In this document: positions 22,918-35,470 of the stretch, piece after piece
Position numbering within the stretch: position 1 is the first letter of the stretch
How the letters are laid out: every line of letters begins with the position of its first letter
Origin: Omphiscola glabra
Lineage: Eukaryota; Mollusca; Gastropoda; Lymnaeidae
Direction: 5' to 3'
Assembly (NCBI GenBank): GCA_964017045.1
Contig: OZ024801.1
Coordinates: forward strand, 34,645,257 to 34,709,256
Length of the DNA: 64,000 nt
Notes under the pieces: model-generated
The model's database searches: none
The model's input: only the letters and a program-made list of their open reading frames with translations
What the model was told of the DNA's origin: nothing
Translations under genes and position numbers: made by a program

Positions 22918-25900
22918 ATGGAGCCAGCTTACTCTTCTACTTCAAGCTCAGATTCTGGTTCTGACAGCAATAGTTCAACAGATGAAAGTGATTTCCAAAT
23001 TTCATCGTGGACATACATTTGTAGATCGTTTTCTGACTTGTTAAACTCAGGTGATCATATTGATGTAGAAACTATATACAAGTCTGCAGAGCAAGCGTTC
23101 TTAAATGAGGAACCAGTAAATTCAATTAAACTTTTTTCTTTGGGCTTAAAACAACATGCTGCTGAAATTTGGAGTCAACACCTTGGCCCAGAAACTATGA
23201 AAATCCTACCTTCCAATATAGTAGATAATATTTGCCTTGCAATTAATCAGTGTGCTATTTATGTTGCAAATGAGATTAGAAATAGTAGACAAATAAGTAT
23301 TATGAAGCAGAGTGTTATACAAGCATTGGAGAATATTTTAGATCTCTGCAACAAGCTGTTGATAGAAAACACCAGTCTTTTGTGTAGTGCTGCTTCACTC
23401 TATTTCAGGTAGGACTTTTTGTTTAGTTCTGAACTGCATGTTAAAAATCTTATGAAGCTTATATGGTTACTTGAATTTGGAGAGGGTAGCAAGATCAATT
23501 CTTAAACAAGGCTACAGAAGACATTTTTTGTCTTGCTTTGTCATCAATTTGTGTAAAATGTCAAATAATTCAAAAAATGAATTTATTGTAAAGTTTTTTG
23601 AAAAATGCCATGCCACCTAAAAGTAATGCCTTATAATAATAACATTGGATTTTTTTCCCCTTCATTTTTTCAGCTTAAAAGAGCATAAAAAGGGCTTTAA
23701 AATGGCTACCAAAGCTGTGCTGAGAGAGCCTTCATCCATTTTAGCCCAAGAGACATATGAGAATATCTGTTGCCATCTTGTGGAAAGGTGGCATTTCGCC
23801 ATGCTGAATGATAAATCCAGAAATCAAGCCTATCAATATGCTCTTTGTGACACTATTAAGAAAATGGTTCCAAGCCCCACCATCTGTGATGTAGGATGTG
23901 GGACTGGGCTGCTGAGGTACAAAGTTGAATATAAAAATATAAGTAAAAGACTGCTTTAGTCGTATTAGAAATAGGACTTTTTTTTTCTATCCACATTGCA
24001 GATGCTTTCAAAAAGTTTCACTTAAATATCTTTTTTTTAAAATCAGTCTTATTGCAGGGGAGCATTCTAACTGTGGAAAAGTATTTGCAATTGAAAAATC
24101 TTCTGTCATGTGCAGTGTGGCTAATGAGGTTTTTGATGCAAATCTTAATAAGGAGCATGCTAAAAAAGTCAAAGTAATCAATAAAATGTCAACACAGATG
24201 TCAGTTCCTGCTGATATGCCCCAAAGGTAATTTATGCAAGATAAAATCTCTATTAGAAAAGATTTAGATAATTGTAAAGAATATTTGTTTTGTTCTCTTT
24301 AAACAGACAAATGTCCATTGCTATTTTTAATGGATGACTTTCAAGAAAAAAATATTGCCATCATTACAATTGATATTCACAATTAACTTTTTAATTATAA
24401 TACCTTTAAATTAAATATATCAAAAAAGTTATCCCCTCAACAAATTGAAGTGTATTTGGGAAATTCTACATATTAAAATGAGTACTCTATTTAAGCACTG
24501 CATATAAGGAAAATTGCTTAAATAAAATCAGACATATGGAAATAAATTTATTAAGCTATACTATAAACATTGAAATGTATGAATATTTGTTTAGAGCAGA
24601 CATCCTGGTCACGGAGACATTTGACGCAGGTCTGTTTGGTGAAGGAATTTTGCCCACCTTGTGTCATGCCTGGACAAAGTTGTTAAAAAATGAAAGTACC
24701 CTACATGTAAGTAGCTCAGGCTACAGGTGTTGATTAAACCTGTGTAGAATTTATTTAAAAAGCGAAATGCAGTCAGTAATGGAAAAAACCAGATACAATT
24801 ATTTAAATAAAAAAAAACAACAACATTAAAAGTAAATTAGCAACATAACTTTGTAAATTGAATTGTTAATTACTGTAAATCTGTTTCTGAGTTTGCTTCC
24901 GTCATTTTATAGAGCTGCCGCCGCACCCTGTTTGATACTATTAGTATAGCAGGGTTTGTGTGAGAAGACCCAGAAAATTTGGTTATTAGCTTTTTTGATC
25001 ATGAGGGTGCCACAAATATTTTTTGAAATCATAAGTGGGTGTGGTGTTTGAAAAAAGGTTAAGAACCCCTGAGGTATAGCCTCATGTTTACATGGCATAG
25101 TAAGATAAATGTTGAACAAAAACAAATATTTTTTATTCCAGCGTGGGGTGGTCATTCCATGGAGAGCAGAGCTGTTCTTGCAAATAGTGGAGTCAGAGTT
25201 TATCTCCAATGAAAACAGGTTTTTTTAAAAATTTATCTTTTACTTCCAGTAAGTATCTTTAATCTTGTTTCATTTTTAAAAAAAAATGATTAGACAAATA
25301 ATCTCTATACCGCTAATGATCTGAAATAATGATATATTTTTTATAAAATTGTAATTTTATAAATTTAAAAAACACAGTTGTCATAGTTAATATCAGTTAA
25401 ACATTTCATTCATATAATATAATGTTCATTCAGAATGTAAAAATATGAAAGCTTGCACTTAAAAGTAAGCATTTGATATCTGTACTTTCTAATTTTAGGT
25501 GACACCACCTGTGTCAAGCACAGTTAATTTTTGGTCAAATGTTTGTTTTTCCAGGGTCAAGGGGGAATTCTGTGACCTAGACTTGAAGGATATCTGCATA
25601 TGCAGCACTGTAGGGATATGTGACTCTGACCCCTATACAACACATGATCTCAAGATATTGCCAGGGGGCTACACCAATTTATCAGATCCCCTAAGATTTA
25701 TGGAAGTGAACTTCAATGACCCTAATGTAGGCATCAAAATTATAAAATCTTAGAAAGGATTGTGCTGAAATATATGTAGTGTAGATCTTTGCCAATTATT
25801 TTGCTCTAGCTTAAGCTGGCAATATTATCTCTTTGTCTCATTATTTGACTGCTGTACTCTCTTTATGTACTAGTTATTGCAAATTGCGGATTTTATTTAA

Positions 25901-28900
25901 GTGGGACAAGTGTAGCCTAATTCATCCATGATGCAAAATTTTGCCTGAAATGTTAATCCTATTGCTAGCAACTCAAATTGAAAATAATGGGTTTGACCAA
26001 TCCCAAAATACCTTGCAAACTAAGTTCAGGTTGAGGCAATAAGAAATATACAAAGGGTAGAGGAAAATCTGAAAGAGGACAACAACAAAAAATTGGATCT
26101 TTTGCAAATATGTCCTCAACTGCAAAGAAAGACAGAGACAAACTCTCGTAGCTAGTTGTAAAGTTATGTAGTTGACAGGAAAAACATAACTTTGTGTCTG
26201 TGTTTCTTTGCTGGCAGAGGCCTTTTAGCAGAAATGGCCCTTATCTTCTGCCGTCTTTTTTCAGGTTTTCCTCTACCCTTTATATGTGGCCAATCCCAGC
26301 TGTATAATGGTGATTTAGATATAGATAGCTTTGGCATACATTTGGATTTTTCGACTTCAGAATCATAAAGAAAAAGTTAGCACCATACTAATAGTCATAA
26401 AGAAATCATTATAATAAAATCAATTAAATTAATTTTTTTTAACTATGAAAAGATTTGAATTTAAATCTTGGCTCAATTTTACAATGAACCCATATAATAA
26501 ATATAAAAATTTTGCATAATAAAAATTATTTGAAATGTAAGAAGCTCATTTGCCTATTTTTCTTCTAAATGTTTCCAGGAATTGCATCAGATGAATCAAG
26601 GAATCACTCAAGAACTGTCAGTGACAATAAAAAAAGCTGGAAGGCTGGATGCTTTGGTTATGTGGTTCTCACTGCATCTCAGTGAAACAGCTCATATTTC
26701 CACACACACCAGCTCAAACAGTTGCTGGGAACAGGCTGTCTTTCCTGCACATGCTGTAAAAATTGCACAGCCAACAGGTAGAGGTCAAAATCCATGTTTA
26801 CGACCCTGTACAAAAAAAAAAGTTTGGGCATGATTAAGAAAATATTAACTTAATAACCAAAACCAATGTGTTTTTTAATGAGTGCCTTTTTTTAATGAAA
26901 ATCTTATTAATGTTATTTCTATTTCAGTTGACAATCTCATTATGAGTAAATATGAACGTGAATGCATTTGATTTAATTTGAACAAGTTTCAAATTATTCT
27001 TGATTAAGTAAAAGTCGGTAAAAGTGGTTATTATTTTTCAATTCATTCCCATTCAAATTTTGTTTCTTCTCTTTCTTTTAGGATCAAAGGTTAATCTAAT
27101 TCTAAAGCCAGAGGACAAATTAAATCTCGTTCAATGTGTCAAGGGAGCTAAACTCTGTATAGATGTGAACAGGATCTCTGAAGTTGATGAAAATGGCTCC
27201 GATTATTGCCAGACTACTTCACACAAAATACCAAGGGTAATTCAACTTGGTGGCCAATGAAGCTAATAAGACATATTTTATGAGCTCCTGGTACTTAGAC
27301 AGGGTTTTTCATGAAGAATACTAAAATCTTTTTAGGGATGTACTGTTCTAAGGAAAATTTAATCAAATAAAAAAAATCCCACCAGGTTATTAGCCAATAG
27401 CTCATGGTTGGTTACCTATCCAACCTGCTACAGACCTGTTGTGGGATAAGTGCGCTAAAAGGCTGCCACAACCAGGTTATTTTGCTATTAAAATATTTTA
27501 TTGGGAAAATGTATATATATAGTTATGTATTTTTATGTAATGACAACACTTGATAATAAAAAGTTTTTTGTTTTTCATTTTCAATTTGTTACTACTGTAA
27601 TTCCATTAAAAAAATCACTTTAAAAGTGTATTACATTTTTTCTAATGCTATAACTACAAACAATTATATTGTCCATTGGTTAGTTACAGAACTATAAACG
27701 GAAGTTAATTATACATCTCTACTGTTGGGCAACTTTAATTGCTGGCCCCAGTTAAAATATGACATCTTTTAAAATTTTATGAATTAGTTGAAGAGCTACA
27801 GACTGGGTCATTAAAATGAAACCAGAAGAAATTATTTTTGATAAATATTTCTGTATTTTGTTCCCTTCCATCATTTTCTTAACTGAGAAAAAAAACAGTT
27901 TTCTCTTCATAGTAATGCTGGATCATTTCAGTTCCTGTCCACCATTGAGGACTTGTGCAAACAAAAAGTGTTTTGTTTGAGTAACTCGGATGTGGTTAAC
28001 CTCAACAACCCTGACATTCATCAGATCGTGAATCATCATCTAAGGGAGATAATTACAGCGACCAAGGGCGGGAATTTAAAATTTGTTCACTTAAATCATG
28101 GTTTCTCACCAATGTGCATTCAGGTTAGAATTTCATACATCTAATTCCAACATATTTCATGGTTTCATTATTTCATAGGAAAAAGAAAGGTGCTTGTGCT
28201 CTTGTCACACAATCTAAAAAATGGGTTTGAAGATCCTTGTGTTAATAAATGATAAATTCATGTGATTGATTTGGGTTATCATAGTGAGCGGCTTACATTT
28301 CTAAAGAGCTGAAATTAGGGTTATAGATAAGAATAGGAAGACATTTCAAACTTGCCAAATCTGGGGGGTATCTACCTAATTGTAGTTGAAATGCCGAAAC
28401 TAATTAGGTTTCAGGATCAAAAGATAGAGGCAGAGAATTTGATCCTCATTCTGAATCATTTTGAAAAGTAAAGGGAATTATGTATTTGTACTGTTGTGCT
28501 CACAAATCATTGAGTTCAAGTGTTTGGTTCATACATAAGAGTGGATATAAGACATAAAATAACATACTTATTTTAGTTACTAACTACTGTAACATGTTGA
28601 GAGTTTTATTAAAAAATATTCCTTAATTTCTTCTGACTCACTTAAAATATAAAATTCTCACTTTAGGCCTTAAAGCTGGGATACCAACAAGGTGTTGCTA
28701 TTGCCTACCATCCCATTCACAGTGACTTGCTTCAAGAGATGGCAACCAGGCACGACGTTGATTTTGGCAGGCTGAAACTTGTGAGTGATGTGGATGAATT
28801 CATAGAGCTAATGGGAGACAACAACAACACACCACAGACTGCAAGGACCGGAACAAGCAACAACTCACTGAATTGTCATGCAGGAGGAATGGCAGAGGAC

Positions 28901-31709
28901 ATCTCCCAAAATACACCAGCTGGTTTAAGTGCGGTGGAGCTCAGTCCCAGGGACAACGACAGAGGTGTTGTGGTGTTGTGTGATGTTGTGGATTATCAGG
29001 GTCGGATTGTGGAGAACCTGTCAGATCAGCTCAATGTTTTAAAGTAAGTATTTCTGTGATTTAAAAAAATAAATAATTTTGTTAACACTTTTTATGTAGC
29101 ACTGTCTCAACAAAGATATGTCAAATGTATATATTTAATTTTAGGATCATAAATGTTTATGAAAAATATTTATCTTCTTGTAACACAGGTGTTTTCACAG
29201 TTTGTCACGTACCAGTATCCTTAAACTTTGTTAGGGAAGTTTTCTTGTTTCCTCTTTTAATTTGTTTAGTTTCTATACTGCAACATGATATGAGGGACAC
29301 AACTTTGTATTTACTTGACATATTTCCACCACTGACTGAGCAAAGAAAAGCAAGCGAACCATGATTATGAAGGAGAACTTCAATACCTGTACCATATAGA
29401 ATCATGCTTAACAACACAAGTCCTTATGATGATGAAATCAAACCATCTCATGTCATATTGTTGGTTGGAGATGAGTCAAGTTGTTTCCTCTGACTGAGTA
29501 GCCTTATAAGCAATGTCTGTTACTGACAAAAATCCTTACCCTTTATTGAAGGCATGTTAGCACATCACTTGAAATATAGAAATGTATTTATTCAGTCCTC
29601 ATTTGCTGTCCGGTACTTGAGGCCACACATAGGAAAGCCTCTTCAGTCCATCTAGCTGCTTCTAAACTTTGTCAACCTCATGTGCTCTCATTCAGTGATT
29701 TCTGAACTTTCAGATTCTGCCTGTCTGACTATACATCAAAGTTTGTCCTGCCTGAGAGTGTCGATGTCCATGGTGTATTGATTGAGTCACAAGATCTACT
29801 ATGTCTCAGCAGGATTCAGTCAGATGACAACACTTTGGGTTACAAGATTGGCCAGTTTTTCAACAAGTTTTCAGTAATGATTTAGTTTTATTTTTCTCAA
29901 CCTAATGAACAAATTATGTTACGTTTCTTAAGAAAACAATTGTATTCTTACTTGAACAGTTAGTTCATGTGTAGTTTTTTCCCCACATTATCCATAGTAT
30001 TTCTTAGAATATATTTTACATTTGCATTATGACCTAACAAAGCCAGCCATTCTGGCTTATTGACTTTAAAAAGTTTTTTTAATTTTCTCCCCTAGAAGTT
30101 TAAATTAATGCTGATTGAGACCGTGTCATTTGTGTTTTGTTCTTTCAGAAGATTTTGGACAACAAATTAAATAAATGTAACTTTTTATTTTACATTTTAG
30201 ACCAGGAACTACCAAGGCATCATGTTGAGCACATTATCTCATACAAAGCTGTCAGAATCCTTCAAAATGTTCACCTTTAGTCTCAACAAGATTTTTGATG
30301 TACCATGGTCTGGGCCAGTAAATGAAGAGGAGGGTGCTCAAACTATAGCTCACAGCCCTTCTTCCAAAACAGATCACAGTGATGGTTCTGGTCATTCAGA
30401 ATGTGATAAGTTTGACAATGATGGGTCTGGTCATCCAGAATGTGATAAGTTTGAAATAAAATCAGGTATCTCCAAAACACTTCAGGCCATTGGTTCCAAT
30501 GATGTTGCATCTTCTGCTGGTGGTCAGTCAGCCAGTGCATGTGAGCAGACAAATAACACCGCCTCAATGTCCATAACTGAAAAGCTCTCACCTTCCTCTA
30601 GTCATGAATGTCCCATGACTGCCCACCCCACAGATGTTGTGGTGCACAAAATAACTAAAGTATGTAAAAAATCTGATAGTTCAATTAAGTGTCAACATCA
30701 GCCTAACATGACAGAACTCACTGCTCAATCTCAAACAGTTTATAAAAAAGTCTGTGAAAATCTTCAAAACAGCATTACAGACTTAAACTCAGAAGACAAT
30801 AATGTGAGCATAGATTCTACCAGCGTCTGCTCCTCACCTGCTCAGTCCATAACATCAAAATGTGATTTGAATGAATCTGTAAGTTTAAGTAAGCAAGGAT
30901 TTGAGGATCAACCAAAAAGGAGGAAACTGGACGGCCAGTCTAAAGAAGGTACATTGGAACACCTGCAGTCCAAAGAAGGTACATTCGAACACCTGCAGTC
31001 TGAGAATGAGAATTGTGACTCAAAGAATATGGACCAAACACAGAACTTGAAGGTAATTTTAGGCATTTTTACGTTAAGTAATTTTTAGTAGTCATGTTTT
31101 TGTATGGTGATCCTTTCAGGTCTCTTATTGTTCTCCTGACTGCAGCCATGAAAATTTTCAAGGCGTCTACAAATTATTTTGTTGTGACAAATATTTGTTA
31201 GGATTGGGAAATCATGTCAAGCCAAATATTAAATCCCATGATACATTTCTGCTTATTTATGACTTTAATTTTAATTGAGGTGGGTTTTTTTACTTATTAT
31301 TTCCCAGAAATTGAAAAACTATTCAGCATTGCATTTCACGTCTGAATAAACAACTACCAGAAGCTGCTAGCCCTATACTAAAAGCTGTGCAGAGAGGCTC
31401 TGTATTCAGACCACCATTCCTAAATGATCTGATAAAATAATGAAAACACTGAAAACTCTTTTCAATTGACTATCACTCTTTGTGTTACAGATTCCAATCA
31501 TTCAGACAGGCAGAGTCACAGCTTTAGTCTACTGGTTTGACCTGCACATCTCGCCCACGGCCAGTATCAACACACTTGACCAACCTTTGTACTGGCAACA
31601 GGCCGCTGTAATGGCTCAACAGTCCCCAAGTGTCTTACAGGGGGAGGTATTAGATTTAGAATGCAGGTTGGGTAACTCTGCCATAAGCTTTAACATAACA
31701 AATGAGTGA
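22918..31709 (+). CDS. PRMT9: Protein arginine N-methyltransferase 9 (PRMT9), 13 exons
   Basis: Exons: 22918-23408, 23674-23916, 24047-24226, 24595-24706, 25142-25218, 25555-25726, 26579-26777, 27082-27236, 27932-28123, 28667-29043, 29714-29873, 30201-31052, 31491-31709. All junctions are GT..AG, phases agree, and the protein is 1142 residues against about 845 in human. Residues 1-200 are the N-terminal TPR-like helical region. Methyltransferase motif I is DVGCGTGLL (about 236-244), the acidic residue of post-I is in FAIEK (E261), and VTETFDAGLFGEG (310-322) carries the PRMT9-type double-E glutamates E312 and E321. The second, degenerate methyltransferase half ends with GRVTALVYWFDLHI and YWQQAAV, as in human (GRLTAIPFWYHMYL, HWKQAAV). 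Vertebrate PRMT9 symmetrically dimethylates splicing factor SF3B2. Oddity: exon 12 carries about 240 extra Ser/Asp/Lys-rich residues (about 823-1065) between the Rossmann-like half and the last strand block. The motif residues look intact, so the enzyme is probably active. Confidence 0.95.
24985..25080 (-). mobile_element. Possible hAT-like MITE terminus in PRMT9 intron 4
   Basis: Read on the minus strand, the segment ends with CAGGGGTTCTTAACCTTTTT, the usual form of a hAT-type non-autonomous terminus. I did not find a matching opposite end. This is a weak call based on motif shape. Confidence 0.35.
26048..26287. mobile_element. Foldback element (long hairpin) in PRMT9 intron 6
   Basis: The left arm contains AAAGGGTAGAGGAAAATCTG and the right arm, reverse complemented, reads AAAGGGTAGAGGAAAACCTG. 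The match continues inward (GCAAAGAAAGACAGAGACAAA against GCAAAGAAACACAGACACAAA) and ends in a central AAAGTTATGT..ACATAACTTT. The roughly 240 bp could fold into one imperfect hairpin of about 110-115 bp per arm. No coding sequence is present. Confidence 0.75.
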
Positions 31710-33246
31710 CCTCCCACTAATCCTCCTTGGGAAGATATACAGTCAGTAACTCTCTAGTCTCATTCTGCCAAACAGTTTGAAACAGACCAATTTTATGCTC
31801 AAAGTAATTTATAGTTCTCTAGATGCATTCATTCCATTTAAAAGAACCCACTTGGTGAATCAAATCTCAAATATAAGTTACTTTGACAGATAAGGAAATA
31901 CTGTCTTATTGCCAAAAATGATACATCATTTGAAAGGACCAGCTATGAGGTTTGCAAGAAAACCACATTCATCTTCCGATCCTCTATAGTAAAGGATTTA
32001 TTATTTTTTTAATATGAAGCTAAAAGTATTTTTGGTCATCAGAAAGAAAAGTTTACAAAATTTGCAGAAATTATCCATTTTGGTTGATATCTGCTATTTT
32101 CAATTCAAAAATAAATAAGAACAAGTTACCTCTTAAAAATGTAGACTGATGCTTTCATTGGGTTCTAGAATTTATAATCAGTGGTTTAATTGGATCAGTT
32201 CAAAATATTTCTTGTTTAAGGAAAAAATAATTTAATTTGAAGCTGATTGTTTCTCTTTCAAACATTTTATAATGAAAACATACACGATCTTGCCTTTATA
32301 CAATGACAACTGACAACTGTTGACAGTCAAATCTGTACAGCTACCTGGAGACTGTTTTTAAATATTATATATTAACAAATTTGTATCTTGATTTGTTGTC
32401 TACACAACTTGAGTTGTAAGTTGGTGTTATTCCTTTATTCCCAACACATTACTTTCAAATGTCAGAAAACAAAGTTCTTATGTCAATATATCTATCTCAA
32501 TATGAAATAAAATCATTAAAAAAACAACAGGGAAACTAAAAGGTAATCTTCAAGAATGTTTAATGAACAAATACTCACTTCATTTAATTATGTTAATTAA
32601 ACACAAGCACAATTCTTGTTGTATGCAAATTGTACAATTGTTTATATTTTATACTACTTTACATGTTTGTCATATTCCTTTCTGTAAATGTCACCTTTAT
32701 AAAAAAAAATGTTTGTTTGGATAAATTCTTGTCTTTCATCACGTGGTTATAACAATTAATTTTTTTAAAGTTTTGATAGGACAAGAGAGTTCCTAGACCT
32801 CGGTTTCATGGACAGAAGAGTCATTATTTTTTATTTTAAAGCAGTTTTGCCCAACCTTTTCTATACTCTTACGCATTACTTGACTAGTCTTGCATCTGCT
32901 TCAAAAGTAACAGTGCATTTTAAAATGTGAAATTTAATTGACTTCTTTTGCAGATCTAAGAAATTACTAAGGAAAACATTAATGAAGAAAAGTTTAAAAT
33001 AAATGACCATTTTTTCTGTAATCTGTCTTTTCGTCTTGTTTTCTGATGAAGGCTCTAAGCCAAAACACCAAAATCATTTGTCCTCCCCGTCTATAAATTC
33101 AAGTTTATCATAATTTGTTCGTATATTTCATTAATCATGAAACACAGGCTGCACAAAATGCCAACACCTATACCAATACCTTTTATTTCCTAGTTTCCAC
33201 TGTCTTTAGCAGCATTCCCAGGCCCACAGATAACATGAACATTACG
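31710..33246. other. PRMT9 3' region
   Basis: AT-rich DNA after the PRMT9 stop. Candidate polyadenylation hexamers AATAAA are at 32110-32115 and 32506-32511; I cannot choose between them. No further gene is seen. A hammerhead-like core sits at 33,043-33,067 (see findings). Confidence 0.45.
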
Positions 33247-34490
33247 GCTCTGTGCAGTAGGCTCTGTATCTTGTCTTCAGTATTCTGTGTAGTAGGCTCT
33301 GTATCTTGTCTTCATTATTCTGTGTAGTAGGCTCTGTATCTTGTCTGCAGTCTTCTGTGTAGTAGACTCTGTATCTTGTCTTCAGTATTCTGTGTAGTAG
33401 ACTCTGTATCTTGTCTTCATTATTCTGTGTAGTAGACTCTGTATCTTGTCTTCATTATTCTGTGTAGTAGGCTCTGTATCTTGTCTTCAGTATTCTGTGT
33501 AGTAGACTCTGTATCTTGTCTTCAGTATTCTGTGTACTAGACTCTGTATCTTGTCTTCAGTATTCTGTGTAGTGGGCTCTGATTCTTGTCTTCAGTATTC
33601 TGTGTAGTAGGCTCTGTATCTTGTCTTCAGTATTCTGTGTAGTAGGCTCTATATCATGTCTTCTGTGTAGTAGGCTCTGTATCTTGTCTTCAGTATTCTG
33701 TGTAGTGGGCTCTGTATCTTGTCTTTAGTATTCTGTGTACTAGACTCTGTATCTTGTCTTCAGTATTCTGTGTAGTAGGCTCTGTATCTTGTCTTCAGTA
33801 TTCTGTGTAGTGGGCTCTGTATCTTGTCTTCAGTATTCTGTGTACTAGACTCTGTATCTTGTCTTCAGTATTCTGTGTAGTAGACTCTGTATCTTGTCTT
33901 CAGTATTCTGTGTAGTAGGCTCTGTATCTTGTCTTCAGTATTCTGTGTAGTGGGCTCTGTATCTTGTCTTCAGTATTCTGTGTAGTGGGCTCTGTATCTT
34001 GTCTTCAGTATTCTGTGTAGTGGGCTCTGTATCTTGTCTTCATTATTCTGTGTAGTAGGCTCTGTATCTTGTCTTCAGTATTCTGTGTAGCGGGCTCTGT
34101 ATCTTGTCTTCAGTATTCTGTGTAGTAGACTCTGTATCTTGTCTTCAGTATTCTGTGTAGTGGGCTCTGTATCTTGTCTTCAGTATTCTGTGTAGTAGAC
34201 TCTGTATCTTGTCTTCAGTATTCTGTGTAGTGGGCTCTGTATCTTGTCTTCAGTATTCTGTGTAGTGGGCTCTGTATCTTGTCTTCAGTATTCTGTGTAG
34301 TGGGCTCTGTATCTTGTCTTCAGTATTCTGTGTAGTGGGCTATGTATCTTGTCTTCAGTATTCTGTGTAGTAGGCTCTGTATCTTGTCTTCAGTATTCTG
34401 TGTAGTGGGATCTGTATCTTGTCTTCAGTATTCTGTGTAGTAGGCTCTGTATCTTGTCTTCAGTATTCTGTGTAGTAGACTCTGTATCTT
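33247..34490. repeat. 35-bp minisatellite, about 35 copies
   Basis: The unit contains GGCTCTGTATCTTGTCTTCA and GTATTCTGTGTAGT. Repeats of CAGTATTCTG at 33901 and 33936 give 35 bp. Common variants are TAGTAGGC, TAGTAGAC and TAGTGGGC; one copy near 33,650 is shortened. It directly adjoins the end of the integrase remnant. Confidence 0.95.
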
Positions 34491-34495
34491 GCATC

Positions 34496-35470
34496 TGGTG
34501 AGTGCTTCTTCCTGCTGTGTCGTTAGTGCGCTTTCTATAATTTTTTGAGTTCTTCCTCAGTCTGTATGTCTTGCCAAACATCAGGGGCTAGGGAAGAAAT
34601 TTCGAGGTCAAGTTCAGCTAAACAGAGCTTCATAAGACATTCTTTTCAGCTAAACAGAGCTTCATAAGACATTCTTTTCAGCTAAACAGAGCTTCATAAG
34701 ACATTCTTTTCAGCCAAACAGAGCTTCATAAGACATTCTTTTCAGCCAAACAGAGCTTCATAAGACATTCTTTTCAGCCAAACAGAGCTTCATAAGGCGT
34801 TCTTTTAATCCCAGAATGAAAAGCCTTGTTCTTCATAAGTTGGAAGAATCGTAAACCCTCAGTCCAGTGGTCAGTTTTTTCATCCTGCATCCAGGCACAT
34901 AGCATATTTCCTATGTCTTGATTAGCTCTTTCGACACTGCCCTGGCTATGTGAGTGGCGCGGTTTACCATGGACGATCTTCAACTTGGTCCAGTACTCTT
35001 TTTGGCTGTTCACCACATTGTTGGCGACTTACCTGCCATTATCGGACTGTAGAATTGATGGAGCTCCAAGCAATGTAAATATGTCCACAAGTGTGTAGGG
35101 TACCTCTTCCACCCTCATTGATGTTAGAGCCCTCATAATCACAAACTTTGTGAGTTGATTCTGGAACTCCATTATAAGTTTATATTCCCTGTCAGAATTT
35201 GACAGAAAATTGATAAGATCGACCTGACCAAGTTGAATTCAGAAAAAATTATTGGCTTCACCACAACCTTTTTGACACCTTTTTTGTTTCTTCTGGCACG
35301 GCTCACAAAGGTGGAGGCACAGTTCAATATCATTATGAGTAATGTTCTTATACTTGTGGGAATGTTCTTTCAACATTCTGTCCCATCCTCCTAGTTCCAT
35401 ACTTTCATATTGCCCCAGGCAGAACAAGATATGCCTCAGTCTAAAATGATGAATTTGATAAATAATTTAC
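34496..35470 (-). pseudogene. Decayed transposon integrase (DDE type, KRBA2-like)
   Basis: On the minus strand an H2C2 zinc-binding segment (35,427-35,239: HSHKY..., then CLHLCEPC) is followed by an integrase core with the first Asp in QVDLINF (near 35,225), the second in SDNGR (near 35,030) and the Glu in SQGSVERAN (near 34,945), then FHSGIKRTPYEALFG. Homology resumes after a tandem array as LAPDVWQDIQTEEEL (34,590-34,545). At least two frame breaks (near 35,239 and 35,027) and the 32-bp array disable it. This integrase type occurs in Ginger- and Gypsy-like elements and in the domesticated vertebrate KRBA2. The exact family is not settled. Confidence 0.8.
34611..34801. repeat. 32-bp tandem array, 6 copies, inside the integrase frame
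   Basis: Six copies of a 32-bp unit containing CAGAGCTTCATAAGACATTC. The rightmost copy (about 34,770-34,801) is the integrase coding stretch for KRTPYEALFG and keeps GGCGTTC where the other copies have GACATTC. The extra five units add 160 bp, which shifts the reading frame. Confidence 0.9.

Noticed and set aside
24907..25209. 100-codon minus-strand frame
   Set aside because: It overlaps PRMT9 exon 5 on the opposite strand. The exon is well supported.
25499..25554. Extension of PRMT9 exon 6 to an acceptor at 25,498
   Set aside because: It would place TGA in frame after the AG carried over from exon 5. The acceptor at 25,553-25,554 keeps phase and aligns with the family (NENRVKGEF).
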